Positions 16,504 through 23,456 of a stretch of DNA of 34,076 nucleotides are shown in pieces. The notes beneath the pieces are model-generated. The model did not search any database, was not told where the DNA came from, and saw only the letters and a list, made by a program, of their open reading frames with translations. The stretch is taken from assembly GCA_012522765.1 (NCBI GenBank), contig JAAYJW010000510.1, forward strand, positions 1-34,076. Direction: 5' to 3'. Position 1 is the stretch's first letter, and each line of letters starts with the position of its first letter. This DNA comes from a candidate division WS1 bacterium (GTDB taxonomy: Bacteria > Armatimonadota > Zipacnadia > Zipacnadales > UBA5352). A program made the translations under genes and the position numbers.

Positions 16504-17398
16504 ACCTGCGGCCTCGGCCGCCGCAGTGCTTCTGACGCAGGACGCGCCGCAGGCTGCAGAGCTGCTGTGGAATATGCTTGAGACGCCGTTCGTGGGGCGG
16601 GCGGTGCATGCGATCTACGCCGGCCCCGCGGTGCTGCTGGCCATCCCTGAGCGCCACGGCGAGCCGCGCGGCGGGCAGATACCGGTGGAGAACGAGACGG
16701 AGCGGCCCGAGCCGGGCGACATCATGTTGCTGCCCGCGGCGGAGGATAGTGCTGAAGACATCTGGGGCGAGCCAGGTCCTGACGGAGGCGTGACGCTCGC
16801 CATCTTCTACGGTGAGCAGGGGCGCCCCTTCACCCCCAGTGGCTGGCAGCCCGGCGTGGTGGTCGCGAAGATCACCGACGGGATGGGGGCCATCCGCGAG
16901 GCCGGGCGGGCGATTCGCTTCGAGGGCGCGCGCGAGGTCTGCATCGGCCGCGAAGCCTGTGCGGGCGAGATCACCGAGGCGGTGCTGCACGCGGACGGCG
17001 CCTCGCTTGGCAACCCCGGACCGGCTGGAGCGGGCTTCGTTCTCGAGACGCCCGACGGGCGGCTGATCTCTGAGGGGTCGGTGCCACTCGAGCCGACCAC
17101 CGTGAACGTGGCGGAGTATCGCGCACTCATCGCGGGCCTCAGTGAGGCGCAGCGGCTGAAGATACGCACGGTGCACGCGCTGCTGGACAGCCAGCTTATC
17201 GTGAGGCAGCTATCCGGCGAGTATCGTGTTAAGGCCGCGATCCTGCGGCCGCTCTACCAGTGGGCGAGCAAGCTCATCAGCAAGTTCGAGCACTTTGACT
17301 GCCGGCACGTGCCACGTGAGCAGAACGCGCGCGCTGACGAACTGGCGGGCGAGGCCGCGAAGAAGTCGAAGGAGAGGCATGGGCGCAATGGCCGGTGA
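16472..17398 (+). CDS. DUF3830 (cyclophilin-like) - RNase HI fusion protein
   Basis: This 308-residue protein has two parts. Residues ~5-165 resemble DUF3830, a cyclophilin-like fold: VLLTQDAPQAAELLWNMLE, AVHAIYAGPAVLL, PVENETERPEPGDIMLLP, LAIFYGEQGRPF, and VVAKITDG. Residues ~170-300 are RNase HI with all four catalytic acids: Asp175 (LHADGASLGNPGPAG), Glu215 (AEYRALIAGL), Asp239 (LLDSQLIVRQLSGEYRVK) and Asp289 (NARADELAGEA). The second part should cut the RNA strand of RNA:DNA hybrids. The first part may bind a small ligand. The ATG at 16472 lies 32 bases inside the preceding gene; its ribosome site is weak, so the start is less sure than the domains. Confidence 0.85.
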   Translation: MNQRIQISTSEPAASAAAVLLTQDAPQAAELLWNMLETPFVGRAVHAIYAGPAVLLAIPERHGEPRGGQIPVENETERPEPGDIMLLPAAEDSAEDIWGEPGPDGGVTLAIFYGEQGRPFTPSGWQPGVVVAKITDGMGAIREAGRAIRFEGAREVCIGREACAGEITEAVLHADGASLGNPGPAGAGFVLETPDGRLISEGSVPLEPTTVNVAEYRALIAGLSEAQRLKIRTVHALLDSQLIVRQLSGEYRVKAAILRPLYQWASKLISKFEHFDCRHVPREQNARADELAGEAAKKSKERHGRNGR

Positions 17399-17873
17399 CA
17401 GCGGGTGGCTCAACCGCGTGAGCTGGATCATCGAGGGCGAGATCGCCGCGTTCTCGGCTTTCGTGCTGAGAGACCTCGATGCGCTCGCGGAGATGGGCAT
17501 CTGCGGAATCGTCTCGCTGACCGAGGACTCGCCGATTGAGCTGGTCGGTGAGGGGACGCGCTTTCGGCTTCTGCACATCCCGGTGACTGACATGACGCCC
17601 CCCGACAGCGATCAGATCGCGCGCTTCGTGAGCTTCGTGGAGACGCTGGTGGATGAGGGCTGCGCAGTGGGAGTGCATTGCCTCGCGGGTCTCGGTCGCA
17701 CCGGCACGATGATCGCGTGCTACCTCGTGAGCGAGGGACACGGTGCTGACGAGGCGATCGCGATGGTCCGGCGCGCCCGGCCGGGGTCGATTCAGACGGA
17801 AGAGCAGGAACAGGCGATCCGCCGCTGGGAGCGCTCACAACGCGGCGGATCGGCCATGGCTGAGTTTCTGTAG
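17379..17873 (+). CDS. Dual-specificity / tyrosine-type protein phosphatase
   Basis: This 164-residue cysteine phosphatase has the P-loop HCLAGLGRTG, giving nucleophile Cys101 and Arg107. A general-acid candidate is Asp71 in IPVTDMTPPD. The opening NRVSWIIEGEIAAF and ALAEMGICGIVSLTE match the small DSP/PTP family seen in archaea and bacteria. The substrate could be phosphotyrosine protein, phosphoinositide or nucleotide. The ATG at 17379 lies inside the end of the RNase H gene (20-base overlap) behind AAGGAG; ATG 17388 is an alternative. It is the last gene of the seven-gene run and is followed by a hairpin. Confidence 0.9.
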   Translation: MGAMAGDSGWLNRVSWIIEGEIAAFSAFVLRDLDALAEMGICGIVSLTEDSPIELVGEGTRFRLLHIPVTDMTPPDSDQIARFVSFVETLVDEGCAVGVHCLAGLGRTGTMIACYLVSEGHGADEAIAMVRRARPGSIQTEEQEQAIRRWERSQRGGSAMAEFL

Positions 17874-17911
17874 CGCAGACGCTTCACGCAAGGCGGCCGC
17901 GCCATCATCAT

Positions 17912-17939
17912 GTAGTGCGGGTGCCCTCGCCCGCACTAC
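17912..17939. repeat. REP-like hairpin between convergent genes
   Basis: GTAGTGCGGG (17912-17921) and CCCGCACTAC (17930-17939) form a perfect 10-bp stem with an 8-base loop, in the 123-base gap between two convergent genes. It may serve as a two-way terminator although no T-tract follows. Its left arm shares the GTAGxGCGGGxGC pattern with the hairpin at 25454-25474. Confidence 0.6.
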
Positions 17940-17996
17940 GCAGTCGGGGGCGAGAGGAACGCGCGGCGTCTTCCTCACTCTCCGGGATATGACCGC

Positions 17997-20576
17997 CTAC
18001 GCCGGCTCCTCGCGCTCGACGAGTTCGATCGCGCACTGCGGGCAGATGAGGTAGCAGAGACCGCAACTGTCGCAGACCTCGGGATCGACGCGCGTAACGT
18101 CGTCCACGCGCTCAATCGCCCGCCACGGGCAGACGCGGACGCAGTCGCCGCAGTTGCTGCAGCGGCCGCAGTCCATGCAGCGCACAGCCTCCGCGCGGCC
18201 AAGCTCCTCCGGCAGCCCCAGCGCAACCTCACCGAAGTCCGTGACGCGTTCCTCCGCCGGACGCACCGGCATCCGCTGACGCCGCGTGAGCACGATCGGC
18301 TGGCTCTCGCGGATGACCTGCTCAGGCTCCACGCGCTCCATCGCAGGCTCGGGTCGCGGGACCTCCTCGCCCTGCAGGAAGCCGGCGATCGTGAAAGCCG
18401 CGCGCTTGCCGGCGGCCATGGCCTCAACGAGCGGGCCTGAGCCCGTGACGCAGTCGCCGCAGGCGAAGATGTCCAGCTCGCAGGTCGCGCCGCTGTCGGC
18501 ATCTGCAAGCACCCTGTCGCCCTCGCAGAGACGGTCGAGCCCCACGCTCTTGAGCCACCCGATGTCGGGGATCTGCCCGACGGAGACGACCACGGTGTCG
18601 CACTCGATGATCTCGCTGGAGCCCTCGATCTCCTCGAAGCCCACGCGGCCATCGGGACCGGGCTGTGTCATGCGCGTTCGGGCGAAGCGCACTCCCGCAA
18701 CGCGGCCGCCCTCGTTGATGATCTCCACGGGCTGAAGCTGGTCCACGAGCTCGACGCCCTCCTCCAGCGCCTCCTCGATCTCCTCGCGGCGGGCGGGCAT
18801 GTCCTCGAAGCGCCGGCGGTAGGCCAGCGTGACCCGATCTATGAGGCGGATGGAGACACGCGCGCTATCCACGGCGACATCGCCGCCGCCGATGACGACC
18901 ACGTGCTCGCCGAGCGCGACCGGCTCACCCAGCGCATGCTCGCGCAGGAGGCGCACGCCGTCAATGACGCCCTCAAGCTGCTCGCCGGGGATGCCCAGCT
19001 TGCGCTGGCGGTGACCGCCGACGGCGAGCAGGATCGCGGAGTAGCCCTGCTCGCGCAGGTCATCGAGGCTCACGTCGCGCCCGACCGACACGCCCGTGCG
19101 GATCTCCACGCCGAGGCCCTCGATCTCGCCGATCTCATGTCTGACGACGTCGCGCGGCAGGCGGTACTCCGGGATACCGACGGCGAGCATGCCGCCCGCC
19201 ACCGGAAGGCGCTCGAAGACGGTGGAGCGGTAGCCCATCAGCGCGAGGCGGTAGGCGGCGGTGAGGCCACCGGGACCCGCGCCGACGATCGCCACGCGCT
19301 CGTCACGCCATGGCGGCGGCTCGGGCGTCTCAGGCAGGTAGCGGCCGCCGTGATCGGCGGCGAATCGCTTCATGGCCGCGATGGAGATCGGGTCATCCAC
19401 CTCGCCACGTGTGCAGGCCGTCTCGCAGGGGTGATGGCAGCAGCGCCCCAGGACGCCGGGGAACGGGTGATTCTGTTTGATCAGCCGCAGCGCGTGGTCA
19501 TACTTGCCCTCCGCGATCAGGTTGAGATAGCCCTGCGCGTCCTCGTTGATAGGGCACTCCCAGCGGCACGGAGCGGTTCCGCGTGGCTGGATATCCGCGA
19601 CCACAAGATGGCGCCGGTCAACCTGGTCGAGCGGGGTGATGCGCTCAGTCAGCTCTCCGCGAATCTCATCGAGCGTCTCGAGTCCGCGCGCTTCCATGAA
19701 CTCCAGCAGTTGCGCGTTGAGGCGCGTGAGGATCTCAAAGCCCTCAAGGTAGATGCCGGTGCAGACCTGCACTGTCTGCGCGCCGGCCATGATGTACGCG
19801 AGGGCGTGTTCCGCCTCAGAGACGCCGCCGCTGGCGCTGATCTGCAGATCGGTGCCGGGGGAGACGGTGTTGACCCAGCGAAGTACGAAGTTGCGCGCCC
19901 ACGGGCCCCCGTGGCCCGCATAGCCGCCGTGCATCACGGGCCGGCCCGTCTCCACGTCCACCTCAAGGCCGGTGAAGCGGTTGAACATCGTGACGCCCTC
20001 GGCGCCAATCTCCTCGATGGCCTTTACGAAGCTCATCGGGGAGGTGAGCTGCGGCGTGAGCTTGATGATGAGCGGCAGATCGATCGCCCTGCGCAGTTCC
20101 TCGACCACCTCGAGGATTCGGCGCTCGACATCCTGGCCGCTGAAGGCGATTGAGCCGTGCGGGCAGGAGACATTCGCCTCGATCGCCGCCGGACCGGCCT
20201 GAGCGACGATGCGCGTGGCCTCCAGCCAGCTCTCGACGCACTGGCAGTCGATGTTGGGGATGACCGGGATCGAGAGGGCCTCGACAGTGCGGGCGACCTC
20301 GGCGGCGTAGTCGTGTATGTCGAAGTGGCTGGCCTGTTCGTATGAGTAGAAGGTGAAAGCATCGCGGTCGGCCATCTCGTGCTCGATGACCCGGTAGCGT
20401 GGTGCGGGCGACTTGCGCATCGCCTCGATGTCGGAAAAGCCCTTCATGATGACCGCGCCCGCGCCGGCATCCTCGGCTCGGCGCATCTGGTCGAGGTCCT
20501 TGGTAATCGCGGCGGAGCCGGCAATGAGAGGGCTGGGCAGCGTCAGGCCGACGAAGCTGGTCTTCAGGGTGGGCAA
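17997..20576 (-). CDS. Fused FMN barrel - GltD-type FAD/NAD(P)H - ferredoxin oxidoreductase (dihydropyrimidine dehydrogenase-like)
   Basis: The 859-residue protein has four parts. Residues 1-~315 are a dihydroorotate/dihydropyrimidine dehydrogenase FMN barrel (SPLIAGSAAITKD, VIPNIDCQC, EANVSCPHG, LIIKLTPQL, ISASGGV). Residues ~335-415 are the GltD-type Fe-S helical domain (CRWECPINEDAQGYL, GRCCHHPCETAC). Residues ~425-745 are the FAD and NAD(P)H domains (AIVGAGPGGLTAAYRL, VVVIGGGDVAVDSARV, DIFACGDCVTGSGPLVEAM). The end (~800-850) is a double [4Fe-4S] ferredoxin (CMDCGRCSNCGDCVRVCP and CDSCGLCYLICP). Electrons should run NAD(P)H-FAD-FeS-FMN. The DPD catalytic Cys position appears to be Ser (AFSGQD). 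The TTG start is set by TGGAGGTC nine bases upstream. Pyrimidine or another unsaturated substrate is possible. Confidence 0.92.
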   Translation of the reverse strand: MPTLKTSFVGLTLPSPLIAGSAAITKDLDQMRRAEDAGAGAVIMKGFSDIEAMRKSPAPRYRVIEHEMADRDAFTFYSYEQASHFDIHDYAAEVARTVEALSIPVIPNIDCQCVESWLEATRIVAQAGPAAIEANVSCPHGSIAFSGQDVERRILEVVEELRRAIDLPLIIKLTPQLTSPMSFVKAIEEIGAEGVTMFNRFTGLEVDVETGRPVMHGGYAGHGGPWARNFVLRWVNTVSPGTDLQISASGGVSEAEHALAYIMAGAQTVQVCTGIYLEGFEILTRLNAQLLEFMEARGLETLDEIRGELTERITPLDQVDRRHLVVADIQPRGTAPCRWECPINEDAQGYLNLIAEGKYDHALRLIKQNHPFPGVLGRCCHHPCETACTRGEVDDPISIAAMKRFAADHGGRYLPETPEPPPWRDERVAIVGAGPGGLTAAYRLALMGYRSTVFERLPVAGGMLAVGIPEYRLPRDVVRHEIGEIEGLGVEIRTGVSVGRDVSLDDLREQGYSAILLAVGGHRQRKLGIPGEQLEGVIDGVRLLREHALGEPVALGEHVVVIGGGDVAVDSARVSIRLIDRVTLAYRRRFEDMPARREEIEEALEEGVELVDQLQPVEIINEGGRVAGVRFARTRMTQPGPDGRVGFEEIEGSSEIIECDTVVVSVGQIPDIGWLKSVGLDRLCEGDRVLADADSGATCELDIFACGDCVTGSGPLVEAMAAGKRAAFTIAGFLQGEEVPRPEPAMERVEPEQVIRESQPIVLTRRQRMPVRPAEERVTDFGEVALGLPEELGRAEAVRCMDCGRCSNCGDCVRVCPWRAIERVDDVTRVDPEVCDSCGLCYLICPQCAIELVEREEPA

Positions 20577-20630
20577 GATCTACGACCTCCAGCGTGAGCC
20601 CCGTCGGGCTCGGTGATTGCGCGTGCGAGC

Positions 20631-20660
20631 AGGTTACCACCTCAGGTGGCGCACGGTCAA
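20631..20660 (-). promoter_or_regulatory. Possible promoter with operator-like palindrome in the spacer
   Basis: On the minus strand TTGACC (20655-20660) and TAACCT (20631-20636) are 18 bases apart, ~55 bases before the TTG of the oxidoreductase. The -35 matches 5 of 6, the -10 only 3 of 6. The palindrome CCACCTCAGGTGG (20637-20649) fills most of the spacer, where a repressor or MerR-type activator could act. The rest of the 270-base divergent gap (20577-20846) holds only a perfect 12-bp palindrome CCTCCCGGGAGG at 20776-20787. Confidence 0.4.
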
Positions 20661-20846
20661 CAGCGGCTCACGTGTCCCGGTATGAATGGACGTCTCCGGG
20701 TCTCGATCGTCAGCACGAGTTGTGATGGATGCCGGCGCCTGCGTCGTCGAGATTTCGCCGCGCAGCGGAAAGATGCCTCCCGGGAGGTCAGGGCACCTCA
20801 GATGATGAACACCCGGGCTCAATCATCGAGACAGCAGGTGGTGCCG

Positions 20847-21791
20847 ATGCCCGCAATACTACCCTTCAAGCGCGAGATGGCCGACGATGTGGCCGGGCTC
20901 ATGCACGACGCATTCGTGGAGCACCGCTCCAGCTCACCGCGCATGCTGCTCTCGCCGCCGGATGAGTGGACGCCGGTAGAGGAGCTTGCGGTCGTGCTCG
21001 GCGGCGATACCGTCTGCCCCGAGGCAAGCTTCGTCGCGACAGAGGGCGGCCGGGCAGTGTCGGCGGCAATCGCCACCTCCGGCGAGGGTGGTGCTCAGTG
21101 GTGGCGCATAACGACTGATCCCGCCTGCCGGCGCTCCGGCCTCGCCTCAAGTTGCATGGAGGCAGGGGAGAGTGCGATGCGCGATGCCGGACAGCAGATC
21201 ATCGCAACAGGTGCGGTTGTTGACAGCCGCTGGACCGCCGCCGGAGCACTCCTCAGCAGCCGCGGCTATTCTCCTGACGAGCCGGAGAAGCGCAATATCA
21301 CCATGCGGCTCGACGAGTGGGTGCCGCGTGACGTGGCATTCCCCGACGGCTACGAACTCGCCACGCTCAGAGAGGACGACGTCCCTGAGTGGAGCGAGGT
21401 CAAGAGTCGCATCTTCGGCTGGCAGAGCGAACCGGAGTGGTTCCTGAACCGCTTCATGTCGCGGCCCGACTACGATCCGAGCGGCTGGCTTGTTGTGCGA
21501 CACGAAGGCAGCATCGTCGGCATCTCCGGCGTGCTCGCCATCCGCCTCGATCGCGATCCGGAGCGTCTCCACGGTGCGCAGATCGAGTACGTGGGTGTGC
21601 TGGACGAGCATCGCGGTCGCAAGCTCGGCCGACTGCTTGTGACGGAATGCCTCAACTGGGCATACGGGCGCGACTCGCTGCCGGTGATCCTTCTCACGCA
21701 GCCGTTCAGGGTCCCGGCGGTCACGCTCTACGAATCGCTCGGCTTCCGCACGCTCTGCGCCTGGCAGAGCTATGTGAAGCCGCTGCAGTGA
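20847..21791 (+). CDS. Tandem GNAT acetyltransferase
   Basis: The 314-residue protein carries two GNAT-type domains. The first (~1-155) has WWRITTDPACRRSGLASSCM as its acetyl-CoA loop region, then GALLSSRGYSPDE. The second (~165-314) has the better conserved site IEYVGVLDEHRGRKLGRLLV and the closing VTLYESLGFRTLCAWQSYVK. The second half is probably catalytic; the first may be degenerate, as in mycothiol synthase-type tandem GNATs. The substrate is unknown. The start at 20847 is chosen because AGGTGG is 6 bases upstream; the frame stays open back to 20613 but that stretch shows no family similarity. It stands alone, divergent from the oxidoreductase and convergent with the Gfo/Idh gene. Confidence 0.85.
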   Translation: MPAILPFKREMADDVAGLMHDAFVEHRSSSPRMLLSPPDEWTPVEELAVVLGGDTVCPEASFVATEGGRAVSAAIATSGEGGAQWWRITTDPACRRSGLASSCMEAGESAMRDAGQQIIATGAVVDSRWTAAGALLSSRGYSPDEPEKRNITMRLDEWVPRDVAFPDGYELATLREDDVPEWSEVKSRIFGWQSEPEWFLNRFMSRPDYDPSGWLVVRHEGSIVGISGVLAIRLDRDPERLHGAQIEYVGVLDEHRGRKLGRLLVTECLNWAYGRDSLPVILLTQPFRVPAVTLYESLGFRTLCAWQSYVKPLQ

Positions 21792-21806
21792 GCGCGAGCC
21801 GAGGCA

Positions 21807-22712
21807 TCACTGTCGCAGTCGCGCATACTCCTCGGCGAAGGCATAGCCGTCGAATGCTTCGCTGTTGTCGAGGTCCTGCAGGTAGCAGATCGTTCCCTCA
21901 CGGCGGGAGACCTTCGCCGCCAGCGCGACCTTGATCGCCTCCAGGTTGTCAATGAGCGACAGCGGCGGCTCTCCGGCGCGCACAGCCGTAACGAATGCCT
22001 CAATCAGCCGCCGGTAGTTGTCGCCGGTGGTGAGTGTGCGCGCAAAGACGCCCTTCGAGCCGCTGACGTTGATGTGCCAGGGGCTGGAGATAGCGCCCAG
22101 CGCGTAGAAGACCGGCACGCCATCCTCATAGTCGGCGCGGAAGACGTCCATCGCTCCCCGTGAGCCGACATGCTCCACCGACAGCACGCCTGCTCCGAAG
22201 AAGCCCTGGAACATCTCGACGGTGTGGATGCCGTAGTTGAAGAAGTCACCGCGACCCTGGCACCAGCAGACGCCGATCTCGCCCATCTCCTCGCGCAGCG
22301 AGTTGAGTTCCTGCACCTCGGCTGCATAGCGTACGCTTGAGCCGCCGGTGATCAACGTGCCGTGCTTTGCCTGCAGGCGCAGCAGCTCATGCAGGTCGCT
22401 CAGGTTGCCCACCATGGGCTTGTCAAGCAGCACGGGCGTGCCGGCCTCGATGAACGGCAGCGCGTGGGGCAGATGCAGGTCCCAGTTGGCGCTGTGAATG
22501 ATTGCGGCATCCACCTCGCCCACCATCTGCTCGATGCTGTCGGTGACCATCCCTATCTCATGCTCGGCAGCGAATTCCTGTGCGTAGCCAGCAGGCCGCA
22601 CACCACCTGAGTCATGTACCGCCACGACCTCCACGTCGTCCATCTGCTTGATGAGTGGGACCCACGCCCCCGGGTGCGAGGTACACAGGTCAACCATTCC
22701 CAGTCTAATCAT
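21807..22712 (-). CDS. Gfo/Idh/MocA-family NAD(P)-dependent oxidoreductase
   Basis: The 301-residue protein has an N-terminal Rossmann domain (MIRLGMVDLCTSHPGAWVP, VEVVAVHDSGG) with the family motif in the form LLDKPMVG (usually EKP, here DKP). An alpha/beta substrate domain follows, with GDFFNYGIHTVEMFQ, where the conserved His acts in catalysis. Members oxidise or reduce sugars, inositols or glycosides using NAD(P). The glycine-rich dinucleotide loop near the start is atypical (MVDLCTSH), so cofactor binding may be altered. ATG 22712 is preferred; a GTG at 22721 is nine bases further up. It is the last gene of the long minus-strand series. Confidence 0.87.
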   Translation of the reverse strand: MIRLGMVDLCTSHPGAWVPLIKQMDDVEVVAVHDSGGVRPAGYAQEFAAEHEIGMVTDSIEQMVGEVDAAIIHSANWDLHLPHALPFIEAGTPVLLDKPMVGNLSDLHELLRLQAKHGTLITGGSSVRYAAEVQELNSLREEMGEIGVCWCQGRGDFFNYGIHTVEMFQGFFGAGVLSVEHVGSRGAMDVFRADYEDGVPVFYALGAISSPWHINVSGSKGVFARTLTTGDNYRRLIEAFVTAVRAGEPPLSLIDNLEAIKVALAAKVSRREGTICYLQDLDNSEAFDGYAFAEEYARLRQ

Positions 22713-22793
22713 CGGCTGCACTTTCCCCGTCGGTCAGTTTCTTTGATTGCCACAGCATGCCACATTCGCCACCGGCGGCCGGCATCCTTCGGC

Positions 22794-23402
22794 TCACGCA
22801 CGCCACGCTCCGAGCAATCGCGCACCGGCGTCTGAGCTGTACATCCGCATGAGCGCCTCATCGGCACAGTGGCGGGCGAGACTTGCCAGCGGCTCCACGA
22901 CAAGCGCGTGGCGCCACGACTCGGTGAACGGAAAGCGCCCAAGCACGAGCCACTTGTGAGCGCCGATTTCGCGGGAACCGATTGGCCCGAGCATGCACGG
23001 CACCTTGGCGCGCATGAGTGATCTCATGATGCCCTCGATGTTGATGATGTCGGCGGACTGGCGATCTCCCTCCGGAACAGGGAGGAAGCCGCCGGGGGCG
23101 TGGGGCGGCAGGTGGTAGTTGAGCGGGCGCGTGATCTCATCTGCCACCACGTGCGCGATGCATGAAGCCGCGAACGCCCGTCCTTGCGCCGAGTGCAGGC
23201 ATTCGAGCTTGATGAGCTTGAGGATGAACGGGACCGGGTCGGTTCCGTGCGGCGGGTGGAAGCGGCCACGTCCCAGCCCAGGGCGCTGCGCATGCGCGTC
23301 GGGCGCAATGGCCCCGAGCAGGATCGCCCCGCGCAGCGTACGCGGCCACTGCAGCTTCTCACGCAGCGACTCGGCTACGACAAGATGGTGGACCAGATTC
23401 AT
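22794..23402 (-). CDS. Zinc-dependent phospholipase C-like protein
   Basis: The 202-residue protein looks like the zinc-dependent phospholipase C / S1-P1 nuclease-like family. It opens MNLVHHLVVAESL, then LLGAIAPDAHA, HPPHGTD, and FAASCIAHVVADEITRPL. These put several His and Asp residues at the spacing used for zinc ligands (GAIAPD and AHxxAD are the hallmarks). There is no signal peptide, so it is likely cytoplasmic, as for many bacterial relatives of unknown role. The match is by motif only. It starts 54 bases downstream of the GH42-like gene and may share its transcript. Confidence 0.68.
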   Translation of the reverse strand: MNLVHHLVVAESLREKLQWPRTLRGAILLGAIAPDAHAQRPGLGRGRFHPPHGTDPVPFILKLIKLECLHSAQGRAFAASCIAHVVADEITRPLNYHLPPHAPGGFLPVPEGDRQSADIINIEGIMRSLMRAKVPCMLGPIGSREIGAHKWLVLGRFPFTESWRHALVVEPLASLARHCADEALMRMYSSDAGARLLGAWRA

Positions 23403-23456
23403 CTTCGCACGAGACCCCCTTGTGCAACATGTGATCGTAGCGCGTCGATCCGCAGG

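Noticed and set aside
18903-20153. A 416-codon plus-strand open frame
   Set aside because: It is antisense to the flavo-iron-sulfur oxidoreductase, whose motifs are unambiguous; the antisense product shows none.
20613-20846. Upstream extension of the GNAT frame
   Set aside because: It is Arg/Ser-rich without family similarity, and the ribosome site AGGTGG fits the ATG at 20847.
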